Below are positions 1 through 14,400 of a stretch of DNA of 64,000 nucleotides, one piece after another. The translations under genes and the position numbers were made by a program. A model generated the notes under the pieces. That model had not been told where the DNA came from and did no database searches. It worked only from the letters and a program-made list of their open reading frames with translations. The DNA is from Owenia fusiformis (Eukaryota; Annelida; Polychaeta; Sabellida; Oweniidae), in assembly GCA_903813345.2 (NCBI GenBank), contig CAIIXF020000007.1, positions 30,848,698 to 30,912,697 of the forward strand. The letters are read 5' to 3'. Numbering within the stretch: the stretch's first letter is position 1; every line of letters begins with the position of its first letter.

Positions 1-299
1 ATGTCTTATATTACTAGAAAAAAGAGATAACTGGCTCTAAAACAACATAGACTTATATAGCTATTAATATTACTATTTTAATTTAAGGGGAAGTTGTTTT
101 CATAAAATGTCATTTTGGTGTTGTTTTCCTGAATTATTTTCTGTAATACATTAAATACAACAATGCCGTTTCTATTCACAATTAAAGGGATGCTTGTGTA
201 AGAAGTAGAATGAGTCTTGCCTAAAATAACAGTTATACAAGTAGTTACTGCATGCATAAACAAAGCATTAACATGACAAAATGTCACCACCTAGTTGCT

Positions 300-780
300 C
301 ACAATATTATGAGTTCAATCTTAAGTCAGATTTGAATTTCTGAGAACATGTTTGTTTGAACTTGTAATTTTGAAAAAACTAATTGGTCAACTTGAAGCAA
401 GTTGAAATAAAAACTTTTTTACCCCGAGAAGGCCATTGATGGTGAAATCTCAAATCTCAAGTCAGATGTGAACTTCTGAGAACTTGTAGATGATTTTGCA
501 AAAAAGGTCAATTTGAAGTAAGATGAGAAGGTCACTGAAGGTCAAATCTTTTTTGATCTTGAGAATGTCATTGAAGGTCAAATCTATAGCCAGATTTGAA
601 CTTCTGAGAACTTGAAGATGATTTTGAAAAAAGATTGGTCAATTTGAAGCAAGTTGAAAAAATAACTTTTTACCTTTTTTGACCTTGAGAAGGTCATCGA
701 AGGTCAAATCCAAAATCAGATTTCTGATAACTTCTGATAACTTGTAGATGATTTTGAAAAAAATTGGAAGTCAGTCTAAA
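300..780. repeat. Imperfect ~140-bp tandem repeat
   Basis: Blocks containing 'cagatttgaacttctgag', 'gatgattttgaaaaaa' and 'gaaggtcaaatc' recur about four times with indels. It looks like an old minisatellite. Confidence 0.6.
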
Positions 781-1624
781 CAGTATTTGTTTAAAGTTAT
801 TGGAAGTTGTAAGAATTTGTTACAAATGCCGACCGCCAATGGTAAAAAGTTGCACATTTGGATTTAGGTTAAAAGATTACATCTACTAAGCATCTCTTTA
901 AATAAAACACTAATAAGTTACATTTATTCAACTTAACAACCAAAATGAAATTTTTGTCAAAGAAACTCAAAATAAAAAGCAAGTATCAAATCAAATCTTA
1001 TAATGGAATTAAATTAGCCTCCTAAATAAATATAATAAAAAGGGAATAAATCAATACTGAATAAATATGTACAGAACTAAATATTTAGGCCTATATAAAA
1101 TTACTTAAATGGAGACTTAATAATCAATTAGCAATATTGTGACCATGACCAGGTACAAAAAAATGAGGCAAAAAATATGTTGAAAACATGTTGACCTTTC
1201 TACCTATCTATTATATAGTAAATAAAAAATAGATAGAAAGGTATCAACTTCTCTTTTACCTCTATACTTTTCTTACTCTGGCCATGGCCTAAGGTTGATT
1301 CTTTACATCATGGTCATGTCCAACCATCATTCTTTTTTAAATGACAACTTACATACTTAAATCATAATTTATGACCATTTAAAAAAGACCCTTTATTATA
1401 GTGTTAGTACTAACTCTGTATAGATGTCCTGAAGCACCTCTGTGATAATAAATTCAGAGAAAAGTTCACCAAAGATCCCCATGTTAATCATGCTATGGTT
1501 GCTAAAAGTAAAAAGAGTGATATAAGAAGAATATGCAAAGATGTCTACAAAGCAAAACTCAAAAGAAGAAACACTAAAGATAATTAAGAGGATTTGTAGT
1601 TTGCAACAAGTACCTCTTCATCCT

Positions 1625-2060
1625 CTTATTCTTTTTTTAAACAGAGGATATTCTTTTTTTAATCAGAGGATATTCTTTTTTTAAACAGAGGATATTCTTT
1701 TTTAAACAGAGGATATTCTTTTTATCCGATGGATACTGAATATATATCGGAATAAAACCACAAGATAATTTTGATATGTGCCATTAAGATCATATCCTGC
1801 TCATATGACATCCTAAAAATTGTATCCGACTCATATGTTGTCTTAAAAATAGTAAACGTCGGATACGATTTATTAGTTTTGGATTTGGGGACAAATTTCC
1901 ATTAGTTTTGATTTTTGGTGGTTTTCATTTTTATCCACTCTTGGATATTGCAGATCTCCACTCATTTGCTGCGCTTATTCATGGAGATGGGTGATATCCA
2001 CACATGGATAAAAATGGTATCCCTCAAAAATCATAGGATATCCTCTATTTAAACAGTGAA
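1625..2060. repeat. Possible inverted-repeat element with GGATATTC repeats
   Basis: Left part: about four 22-24 bp units of 'aaacagaggatattcttttt'. Right end: 'aggatatcctctatttaaac', the inverse of the left unit. In between are repeated 'catatgacatcct'/'catatgttgtct' words. A MITE-like element is possible; no target duplication was found. Confidence 0.4.
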
Positions 2061-2255
2061 CAGAAGAGGAACATTCACTTAATGCTATAAATATAATTGG
2101 TAAGATTTAAAAAAGAAACAAAGAAGCAATGAAAAAATACAAAATGGGTGAGCTAAAAATATGACTTGATTCCCAAAGAGTAAGAGCCAAATAATTTCAG
2201 ACAATGACTATAACGTGCATCATGACTTTTTCCTGACCATGACAGAAGGTATATA

Positions 2256-2261
2256 TTTATT
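2256..2261 (-). promoter_or_regulatory. Candidate polyadenylation signal for myosin III
   Basis: AATAAA on the minus strand, about 106 nt downstream of the proposed stop codon. The hexamer is common in AT-rich DNA, so its value rests on its position. Confidence 0.35.
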
Positions 2262-2366
2262 ATCAATCCATTATCTCCGAGAAAAGTAAGTATCAAAACA
2301 ATAATACTTAAGGTGATAGGATTCCAGATAGCGAAGGGACAAACCATCAACAATCATACTTCATGA

Positions 2367-2433
2367 TCATGAATTTGTCGTCATTTTCACCATAAGGGGT
2401 CGACTTGGTCTTCTTTCAGTATCTTGAAAATCA
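2367..2433 (-). CDS. MYO3: Probable last exon of myosin III
   Basis: One base completing a serine, then 21 codons ([20 protein letters not shown] plus Ser) and TGA at 2367-2369. The acceptor is a CAG at 2434-2436 with a weak pyrimidine tract. Support is the fitting phase, the basic tail-like composition and an AATAAA signal about 106 nt past the stop. It could instead be chance, with the true end elsewhere below 3300. Confidence 0.45.
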
Positions 2434-5400
2434 CTGGATGCACGTCTCCAAGCATATTCAATTTTGCATCAAATATTATATAGCCCATACTTTCTTACAC
2501 AGGTAGGTATATATACCACAATGCAACTCCATCCCACAACATAAATAATACATTCCCACAATACCACACTTTCTTACACAGGCAGGTGTATATATACCAC
2601 AATGCAACTCTATCCCACAACATAAATAATACAATCCCACAATGCCACACTTTCTTACACAGGCAGGTGTATATATACCACAATGCAACTCTATCCCACA
2701 ACATAAACAATACAATCCCACAATGCCACACTTTCTCACACAGGTAGGTGTATATATACCACAATGCAACTCCATCCCACAACATAAACAATACGATCCC
2801 ACAATGCCACACTTTCTTACACAGGCAGGTGTATATATACCACAATGCAACTCTATCCCACAACATAAACAATACATTCCCACAATGCCACACTTTCTTA
2901 CACAGGCAGGTGTATATATACCACAATGCAACTCCATCCCACAACATAAATAATACAAAACAAATCCCACAGTGCCATGCTTTTTTACACAGGAAGGTGT
3001 ATATATCCCACAATGCCAGGGTACAATCACATCAAAGGGAAATAAGGTTTTTGATAATATATTCTAAATTCACTTATAATTCTACAAACCTGCCATCTCT
3101 CACAACCGTTTCATAATATAATTTATTCTTGCCCGTCACTAATTCCTTCAGTTTGCTTATAAAAGATATAAAAAATAAAACAAAAATAAAAATCAAAGCT
3201 ATATGAAGGACACGATGCAATCAAAATCATTATCTAAAAGACTACTCAAAAATCAAATCTATAAGCTTATTATGAAATGACCCAAATATGTTAGTATAAG
3301 TCTACCTTATTTTCTTTGCTGGTCGTGTTTCCTCTTGTATCTGCAAGAAAAATAAAATGTTTACAAAATATTCAAAATATTTATAGTTATTCAGTAAAGG
3401 GCCAATAATTTCAGATAGAAGACTACATTGTATTTCAATTAATGATAAGTGATATTGGAGTGGTTTATTATATATGATTAATATTTTATGTCTATGGCTA
3501 CCTATGCGAGACACTTGCAAGTAAGATTTGATCTAAAATAGGCTGAATATTATTTTGTATATATTTTTATTTTATTTCATATATTATAACATTTAGTATC
3601 ATATTATGTATATCAACTGTTATTGGTTGATGTGACAACACAAACTGTCCTTAATGCCCTTATTCACAGCCAAAATAATGCAAAGATGACAAGCAGACCC
3701 TACCTTACTGTAGTAAGCATCATCTTCTTTGGTCCATGGCACTTTCTTGTCACCTAGTCTCTGTATTTGTTTGACTCTCTCATCACTAAGTCCTGTGTGT
3801 GCTTCACCATTTGTTACTAAGACCTCCTCTGTAAGTGTCTCACCAGTCTCATTCTGGATTAAAGGACTGTGGGAGTCTTCAGCCTCCTGTGCAAATGCAG
3901 TTGGTTCTGGGGTCTATAATACAGTGATAAACATTTTTAGATTTTGTGTGTAAGTAGGGCCACTATAAAGAGACTAATGATGGCCTCACCCTCTCAAGGA
4001 AGCAGTTCTTCCTATGCCTGCTGTGTTCAACACAACAAGATATACCAATTATGTCATCACAAATTCTTTCTCTGTGAGTAAAAGAATTCTAGTCTACCCT
4101 ATATATGGAGCCTGTATGGACTAGTGGTGCAACTCGAATGCCAGTACTCGCCACTCACTCGTTGAACCTGTCCAAGATAGTTACTCGAGTACGTTTTTTC
4201 AAACTCGAGTAGGCATGTTTTATTATGAAGTGTTTTAAACCCCGGGAATGATCATTTTTGGATGCACTGAACGAAACAAAGTATCGATTCCGGAAACAAA
4301 ATGAAAATATTTAAAAACAAACAAACAAACACAATTATGGCATGAATAACTACATTTATTCTCACTAAATTGATACAAACTATATATAACATCAATAACA
4401 TATAGAAGAAACAAAGAAATTGTATCTATTTGGTCTTCAAACAGTCGACTAGGTGAGCTTTTTATTTTTTTTAAATTTTTCCCTCATTTTTGCGAGTGGT
4501 ACTCGATTACAGTGGAATTTTCACACTTTCTACTCGAGTAGCATTTTTCTTGCGAGTTGCACCACTAGTATGGACTGGAACTTGCTAGAGACAACATTAC
4601 TTCAAAGGCTATACAGACAGTAGTATGCTGTTTTGATTGTATGAGTTTTTATCATGTAATGCTAACACTATATACAAAGTACAAAGTTTGTCATTAGACA
4701 AATTGGTGCAATACCTCCTTCTGTTAATGTTATTATGGCTTATTCATGCCATGCATTTTCTTGAACAACTGATGCATCTTCAAATCATGGCACATCTAGA
4801 TTCACCTTCATGCTTATCAAATCAGACTTAAGTTAAGATTGTTGTTCTGTTTTTAATACTTGGCTTTGGGGCACACATTCCAAAAACCTAAGCTGCGTGC
4901 GCATGTTAGTAAAATTCCAAAGCCCTGCTTATTTTAAGCAAATAATCAAACAGGCTTGCTTGATGTAAAGTAAGAAATCAGAAAAGCTTGCATGATATAA
5001 GTAAGCATTCCATCACAGGTGAACATGTTAAAAGTAAGTATTCAAAAAGGTTTGCATGTTGTAAGTAAGCATTTCGAAAGGTTAACATGTTAAATAAAGT
5101 ATTCCAAAAGTTGTGCACATCATAAGTGATCATTCCATAAGGCTTGCATGTTAAAGAAAGCATTCCAAAAGGATTGCAGATTATAAGTAAGCATACCAAA
5201 AGGCTTGTGTGTTTTAGGAAATCATTCCAAAAGGCTTGTATGTTATAAGTAAGCATTCCAAAAGGTTTGCATGTTAAAGAAAGCATTCCAAAAGGCTTGT
5301 GTATTTTAAGTAAGCATTCCAACGGCTTGTATGTTATAAGTAAGCATTCAAAAAGGTTTGCATGTTAAAGTAAGCATTCTGACGGCTTGCATGTTAAGTA

Positions 5401-8400
5401 ACCATTCCCAAAGACATATGCTACTTACATCTACCAGTAAACCATTAGCCTGTTGTTCTATCATATGAGGCAAGACTTGTGTGTTAGTTTTGAGCAATGA
5501 GGACCTGGCCTCATTGTTATAGTGCTCCGCCTGAATGAAATGTATGATATTAGCTAAGAATATGAGTATGAAGAGATCTATAAAAAGAAGAATTTAAGGA
5601 ATCGATTATTTTATACAGAATATAAATTATCATTCTGTCAAGAATTGAAACAATCATTATCTCATGATGAGTTTAAATGATCCTTCAATCGTGAATTTAA
5701 ATGACAGTTGATATCAAGAATACCAGACAAATGATGAAGCAATTTTTTTTAAAATCCAGATAAAAAATTAGATGACAGATTGCAGGAATACCAACTCTCA
5801 AGTCAGTGGCAATTTACGTAAGCCTAAAATGTAGATGAATGATGGTAAGAATCAAAGAGCAGACTTAAATTTTTATTTTCAACACCATAAGTATATAAAA
5901 ATGCTAAATGCTTATCTATTCTATGCTGCCTATTGAAGTGCAACATAGACATTGAGCATCTTTGTTATACTTAAATAGTACAGGGAACACTGAGAAAATA
6001 TAACAAACAAAATTTTTTAAAAAATTTTAAAAATCAAAAAGATGGCCTCAAGATGGCTCTTGACACACCAAACTACACTTTTATATTAAATTTCAGAGCA
6101 GGCTGGTTAATAAATTGGTAAAAAATTTAATTACAATTTTAGACATCTAATTGAGCGAAGATAAAACTAAGAGAGAACTACATTTTTGTACATTTTTTTG
6201 TACATTTTTGTGATAAGTATGTGGGTAAGATGTTGAAAACTGACAATACCTGCTGTGAGAAGTATATCAGCTGTGTTTCCTTTTGAGATTGGTATGATTT
6301 TAGTGCCTTATAGCTGTTTTGTTGACTCCAACGTCTGACATGTTTCTGTATCGTTGTAGCTGCCTGGTCGACCCGTGTTAAACGTCGTTGTTTCATAGCT
6401 TGCATTCTGGCTCGTACCAGAAACCCTCTTATCACTAAGGAAGGAAATTTGAGAATTAATGCATTATCACACCAACAATTGAAAATTTCTTGTACTGGTA
6501 CAAGAACAATTTAAGAACTCAAGTAGCATTAAAACAAGATCTAGAAATTGGTGATTACACACCCAGAGTAGCAAATACCACCTAAAAAATGTTTTGCTGG
6601 TAAATAGTGTTTGGAGATGACACAATATTATGACGTGATAATAATGAGCGAAAAGGTTAACAAAACGTTGAATAATAGTGTTCAACTTATATGTTGGAGT
6701 ATGCTCGCCTGATTGTATTTTTTCTTCAGACTAACAAAAAAAGTATGAACCTTTGTTGACAGTCAAATTTACATCCTTCCACTATAGACCTTTGGTTAAA
6801 GCTTTCAAAGTTGGGAATTAATTTAAATATCAATAAATGTCACATAGATTCCCAAAAAGGTTTTGTTCCTGACATTAAATGATCATACATTGTTCTTTCC
6901 ATAAAAATTCTTCTACAAAACAATCCTACAAAGTACTGCAAATCCCTTTTAAATAAAAATGATTAGATTTAAAACCTCCCAAATTGACTCATATTGGATA
7001 GATAATAATGCTTTGAAAGGTAAATTTCTCTATAAATACATGTTTATTTAGAAAAACAAAGATAGATTCAATACATTTTAGCAAAAATTCTGTTTTTAAA
7101 ATCTCTTAGATAGTGACCAGATCAGCTTGACCTTGGATTTTTAACACAGGCCATCAATTTCACTCCCAAATATGGAAGGCACAGAAATAGAGCTGTCAAT
7201 CAAAAAGTAAACTGTGTCAAAGGGAAAGTTATATTTAACTTTGATTGTTGGTCAGATATGTGTTAAGTATTTTCAGACTCAGAATTGAGGTTTCATTAAT
7301 AAGCTCAAAATTGAACTTATAAAAAACTAAATGTGTACAGGTCATTGTGACCTATTTATAATAAGATTTTAAAATATCCATTGATTTTTGATCAACTGAC
7401 TTATAAAATGCTAATTTTTATTTATATGTCTTGTACTTGAATATTTTGTGAAAATGTTTCAGGAATACATTTTTATCATAAATCATTCCCCACACCGCAT
7501 ATAATTTTGCTGATTTCAAATATCTTGCTACCTTTTTAAAAGATTGTAAAATTCCATGACTATTTTTGCAATTATTGAGAAAATAAATGAAAGAAACACT
7601 CGATAATGAATCTTCTAAGAATAAGGGCATGGTTTAAAAGAGAAAAATGTTTATATTATTTTAATTTGGATATTGAGTAAGCATCAGGCTTTTGGGTATA
7701 TTATGTGGAAATGATGCTAAGGTGTAGCAATTTTTTGTACCATTATCAATAATATGATTATTTTACACAGGACTTGTAGTCTATTGAGTGTATATGTCAT
7801 TTGGAGAAAAAAGCATATGTATTCTATCTATCAACTTACAGGCTTGCAGTCGAACTATTTTGTATAGTTTACTATGCTGAGCTTTTTTGTAGCTTTTTCT
7901 TTGGAAGTAACCTCTTAGATTTGCCTGGATTATGACGGCAGATTTATGTCGCTTTTCTATGACTGGTTGATATTTCTGTCTTGTCAGATAGCCTCGAATA
8001 CCTGTAATAAATAAATATTAGAAGAGTGAATTAAATAATTAAATAGCAACAAAAGATTTAGAATGAAAAACTTTATTTTCAGCAAACATTAAGAGAAAGC
8101 TGCTCTGGGTTACCATCATCCTTATAAATCATAATAATATTCCTAGCCAGTATTAAAACATACAAATTGCCTATAAGCTTTACATTTAATGTCAACTTGA
8201 TCTTTCGTAATAATGGAGACTATGGCATTTGTATTAATATTTTTTTGAACAACCCTCGTCAACCCTCATAAATATTACAATCTAAATCCATCCCTTGAAT
8301 AAGGTATGAACAGATGAGCCATCATATTTTGAATGTGTTATATATCATCTGATTCTAACATATTATCTGATTCTATCGTTATATTAACTAATTCTACCAT

Positions 8401-11400
8401 TGTATTATCTGATTCTACCATTATATTAACTGATTCTAGCAGTAGGTTAAGATATTACACTTTTTACTAATTCTTAAGTACATTTGTAAGTTTATACTTA
8501 TAGGTCTGTAGTTACTCTGAAACATATCCACTAAATTAAAGAATAAATTAAAGAAAAAACCTGTAACACTGTATTACAAACTATATGTCATCAGTAGGTT
8601 TAATTAATCCTAAACTTACCAAAAGTTCAAAGACTATTTGTAGACTGTCATATACACAAGAAGTCTATGAATTACATTATATAATATTGCTCCATGCAAT
8701 GTTTGGTGCTATTTAAAAACTTTCACCAAAAAGAATTTATACTAATGTCTACCAAGGTTACATTTTACAACACATGTTACTGTGTCCTTTATACTTAACT
8801 ACACGTAATTTCAAAGGCGACATTTATAACCTAATCTAGATTAGTGATGAATTAATTTATTATTAACTACTCGTAAGATGATCTAGTCGTAAGTATATTT
8901 TAGAAGTGGAGTGAATTAATAAATTTTATACTAAATATACTTTTAAATTCTCAATTGACAGTTTAGCTGCTTGATAAGTTAAACTTGTTTATTTTAAGAT
9001 AACATTCTTGAAAATCTATCAACCTTAATTGTGCTGTATTGAGTTTAGGTAAATCAGTATTGTTAATAATTAAACTTAATTACAGTAAGTCATGGGGAGT
9101 TCTGGACAAGCAAAACATAGGTAAGTTCTGGACTAGTAAGTCCTGATGAGTTTTGGACTAGTAAGTCCTTATGAGTTCTGAACTAGTCAAGTTTTGGACT
9201 TGTAAGTCCTGGGGAGTTTTGGACTATTAAGTCCTAATGAGTTCTGAACTAGTCAAATCCAAGAGTTTTGGACTAGTAAGTCCTTGTGAGTTATGGACTA
9301 ATAAGTAGTGGGGAGTTTTGAACTAGTGATCTGAACGTAGTACTAGTACATGTATCAAATTTATATTATTTTTTCACATCTTATGTCTGTTCTTGAGCGT
9401 AAAATATTAGAGTGCTAAGTTATTTCCCCTTTCAAAGATCCAACAATATTAAGTGGCTTTTAATTCAAATCTTAGTACATACATGTTTGAATGACTGTTG
9501 CAGCTACTTTTCTCTTCTTGGTACTTCTCATATAAATCTTCCTTGCTACATAGCCTCTTAGGAATGATTGTAAAATAACAGCACTGTGTTGACGTTTAGC
9601 TACAAGTTTCTTGAATCTTTGCTTCTGGAGCCACATCCTCATCACTGACTGTGCCAGTACAATCTTCTGCTGGTGTTCCTCAAACTTCCTCGATAGCTCC
9701 TCAATGTGGTAATACTTCAAGAATACCTAAATCAAAGAGATAGTAATACTTCAAGAATACCTAAAGTACAGAGATGTGGTAGTAATTCAAGGTTTGAAAG
9801 GTGCAGAATGGTCTTATAGTACCTGAAGCACAGAAAGTATGGCTTGAGGATAATGGCCTTACCCAGTTTACTCCAACATACTGTATAAGTGGTATTTAAT
9901 CCGAGCGGTTAATTTGCCGAATGGTCAAATTTTATCAATTTCCTAATTTTAATTTTCCTAATGACAAGAAACTTCCCATTTGATAACATTATGAAGGCAA
10001 TATTTCCGACATTTAATTTTCTGAGCCTGTTAAAAATTAGGCAATAGGCAAATTAAATGATTAGGCAAAATTACCACTTATACAGTATTTGTTTGCACTC
10101 ACTGAGGTCTATGTATAATAACACAAGAACACTTGATAACAACTTTTATGAAGAAAATATTAATGATCATTTTTCATTAAAATACATGCTTTGCTAAATT
10201 GCCACATAATCATGAGGTTGTTCTTAAAATCATTGATGGTTGTTCTCACCTTTGTCTTCCCAATAGCCCAGTCCTTAAGACCAATCCTTGTAAGCAGTGT
10301 TCTACAGCTGTCCTTGGAAACGACCACCTTCTCAAGCCAGTTAAAAGCAAGCACATAATACCTGAAATAAAACAATTCTACATGTGTATAAAGAATACAA
10401 TGCATAAACTCAAAATGAAAAAGCAGCTCTGTGATCATATTGCAAATGAGAAACAGAACTGAAAAAGGAAGTGTGTGCAACTAAGTATGATGTGTAGTCT
10501 TCTATAGATAATGTCTTTTAAATGAGCTCAAAATTTAACATTAATGTTCTTAATATTCAAAAGCTATATCTATTCTGTTGAGTAGCCAATGCATCTGATC
10601 TTACCTCTTGAGGAACTCTGATATAGGGACCCTATGTGAGTATCCCATACGCCTGATCTTGGTGGTTTCCAACACCCCAGTGTAGCGCAATTGAAGTAAG
10701 ACTTTGTCAGTGTCATACAACCCTGCAGCATTCTCAACATTGGGTCTGATACACCTGCAAAAGTCAATTACAAATAATATACAAGAAATCAATATGCAAA
10801 ATGGCACCACCTGCCAGTTGTTACAGACACCAGACTCCAAACGCTGAACACCAACCACCGAACGCCATCCACAAAAAAGTTGGAGACTATAATAATATGT
10901 CACCACTTCTGGAGCATGTTAAACTAGCAGTGCACCCATTGATGGGTGTCAAATCCTTGATGTACAATTTCTGAATTTATAGACCTTCATGGGAATTTTT
11001 GTTCCCATAAGGTTTAATATCCTTTAAAACTAATACTTTAAGAATCATCTATATTCTAAGATAATATAATTGATCTTTGAGCCTGAAGTCTCGTATATTG
11101 AACTTTAAGGGCACTCTGGTATTTTACCTAAATCTATCAAAACATCAATATACCTTTTGATGACAATTCAGGTCAATGATATGTTTAGGATTCTCAATAG
11201 CTGATCTATATCACATTGTATTAAATACCTACCTAACAAAATGAGGAGTACCAGCCACCATCTTTGAGAGGAGGTCCATAAGTGAATAGCGGAAATATGT
11301 CGCCACTGTTTGCTGAGACCTTGTTTGACTTGCATTGGCAGATCCACCCTGCAATTACAAGATGAAACTATTACTCGCCAGACATGATAAATTTACGATA

Positions 11401-14400
11401 AAGGCATCACAATCTTTGAACAAATGAGTGTTTTTTATTCTTTCATTTGACTTTCATTTGGTTAATCTTTATAGCGTGGAAATGTTTATTCGAAATCCTC
11501 AAAAGAATCATAACCAATATGCAACAATTAGTGTGAGTATTGAATGCAGTATTTGATTTGTTGGTAATTCTCAACATTTATTACTAACTTATACCCATAC
11601 CTTGCTCCCATGGGCACTCCTGATAGAGAAGGTAGAACCCGTTGAACTGTTTGGTGAGTTGATTGTACTAGATGGCGTACTTGTACTTCCCCAGGCCAGG
11701 GCACCTAAATACATTACAATAATACAGGGTGTCCAAAAAAAACAGGACCGTAAGAAAGTTGAATAACTCGGTCAATTGTGCATATTTTGCCTTGAAATTT
11801 TAGAATTATTTAGGTCATTCAATGTGAATTTTGTTCTGAAAGTTTGATGATAATCTGTTTATTGTGTCAAAAACTAGTCCTTTACAAAACATACTCAAAG
11901 GGCACTTCTCATCTCTATGCACAAACGAATCCTGCGAACAAAGTTGTTAATGACCCTGACCTATTCACATAAATGCGGATGGTAATAATTAGGGTAGTTA
12001 TTGCCCTCTTAAGATTGTTAGGGGTTTGTCAGTATTCACACTGGCTTTGAGAAATCCTCAAAGATAAAAGTTTGGGGGATTTAGATCTAGCGAATGAGCT
12101 GCCCATATGGTTTTCGTTCTGCAACTGATTTGCTAACCACCAAAGCATTGCCTAAACCATATCAGCATATCATTTGCAGTCTCGGTATGGTATTGGCTTG
12201 TTGAAACCACTGCTTAATTATCTCCTTAGATGTCCCTTCTGGTGTTTAGTGACCTCCAAAACTTGGTGAGAACTTACTGGTCCTTGTTCATGGTGATAGC
12301 ACGTCCTCAGTCACCTTAGAACCAAAAGGGACCGATGATTCCATGTTTCCTCATTGCCACCCAGGCAGTGCATTGTTCAGAATGCAATGGATGCTGCAAC
12401 ACTTCATCAGGAGGATGTAAGCCCCAGTAACAATTGTTCTTGGAACAAACGTGTCCATTCAGATAGACATGTGTGTAGGAGGATCATCAACAACTTCGTT
12501 CGCCAGATTGAATTATGCATAGAGATGAAAGGTGCACATTTGGGGCATGTTTTGTAAGGAGCTGTAGTTTTTGACTCAATCGGTAGATTGTTATCAAACT
12601 TTGACAACAAAATTCACATTGAATGAAAGAAATAAGGCAAAGTATGCAAAATTGACCGAGTTATTCAACTTTTTTACGGTCCTGTTTTTTTTTGGACACC
12701 CTGTATTACAGCAAAACCTGTGAAGTGAAACACTCTAGAAATGGAACACCTCTGCAAGTGGAACACTTTTCAGAGTTCCAAGATGAATCTCTATAAGTGG
12801 AACATCTCACATGTTGAACACTTCTTGGAGGTACTATTACACACATTCACTTGTTATTCCTGTACCTAAATTATTTGAAATAGGGGTTATTTACTATTAC
12901 AAACACTGTTACAGGCAAGGACGTTTCATTTTTACATTTAGAGTACAGTGTATATCTTGTACCGAATTACATATCAACTGATATTGTAACAAGAACAATA
13001 GATACAATAATATAATTGTTTGATCAACCCCATAGTACAAACAGGACATTCACCATTCAAGCATAACTATAATTATTACATTTTATATTCAAAATATGTG
13101 CATATGTACATGTATGTGCGTTCCGTTAAAAAATAAGAAAAATAAGAAAAAGTATAAAAGTTATCAGTGTAAGTTGTTAATAAATGCAGTAATGGAATCG
13201 AAGAGTAAAAAACTTTGGCATCAGATTACAAATCGTTGAACAATCCAACAAATAAAACATTAGCACGTAATATGCACTTCTTCAAGTCGAGTCCATCCAG
13301 TTTTTCAACATTCCAAGCACTTTTCCAGTAATTAAGGACCAAAGTTGTCGTAGTGATCCCCCTGGAATATTTTGAATTAAAACTAAACCGCCCCACTCCC
13401 CCCCTCCCTTAGCAAAAGTTGGCTATGGGCCTGTGGCTGCTTGATTTCTCTGATTTGAAGATTTAATACACACTTTACTGTCAGTTTACTTGGTAGAATG
13501 ATTGCACCCATTTTTAAATACAAGAATATGTGTATAAGCATATAACAGTATTGTTTACAATATCACACCAAGTACATGATAGTTTAATGTACACTGCGTT
13601 GACATCTAAATTCTACAGTAGGAATCCCATGATACATTGTGATTATCTAAGAATGTGATATGTGCGTTATAACTAGAGACAACTGCCCTAACTAGAGACA
13701 ACTAACAAATTACATGGCGTTCCAACTTCGTTTCCAAGCATACTAATGATTAAGACATAAGACATTATATAGAGCACACAGTAAAACCTGTATTATCTAA
13801 CACCCGAACCTACTCCCATATAATTAGTAGATTCTCCAATTGCTAGGCACAAGGCACATCAGGTTTCACTGTGAGAGCAGATTTTATGACATGCTCACAC
13901 TTAACACACAGAACGAACTTCACAAAATGAACATCTAATTTACCAAGAGTATAGTATTCTTTTCTCAATGCTAATCCCCCTGTATGAGATAAAATGAATA
14001 CCATGTAATTATGATACAAAATACAAGTACGAAAGGCTGTAAGTGGAACACCTCTGTAAAAACAATACATCTGTATATGGAACACTTCAAAGTCCAATGA
14101 CCTCTGTAAGGGGAACACCTCCCAGGTGGAACACTTTTTAGAGGTACCAAAGGTGTTTCACTTAAACAGATTTTATTGTATACAGCTTCATACTTGAGCT
14201 AAAACTATGTGAGCAGTCAGGGGAACAACAGTGAGGATAGTGTTAATGACTATAATTGTAAATTGCTGTAAAAAAGGTAGAAAAAAAATATGACTGCATA
14301 TCTAATGTAAACAGAAATAATTATTTTAAGTCTTTTGAATTAAGAGACAACAGTACGCTAAGAAAAAATCTTAAAAAATATCTAAAAAATATCAAAAAAG

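Larger units (their letters stand above)
1..2255. other. Non-coding sequence downstream of myosin III
   Basis: No convincing coding region on either strand. It holds imperfect repeats built on 'gaaggtcaaatc' (about 300-780) and a GGATATTC repeat (about 1620-2060), listed separately. The rest is AT-rich sequence in which I see nothing. Confidence 0.6.

Noticed and set aside
2476-3030. Long open frames on both strands (Cys-rich, repetitive)
   Set aside because: They are produced by the 81-bp minisatellite, whose length is a multiple of 3; no splice or gene context supports them.
4978-5322. 115-codon minus-strand frame
   Set aside because: Lies wholly in the ~40-bp minisatellite and repeats the same short peptide.
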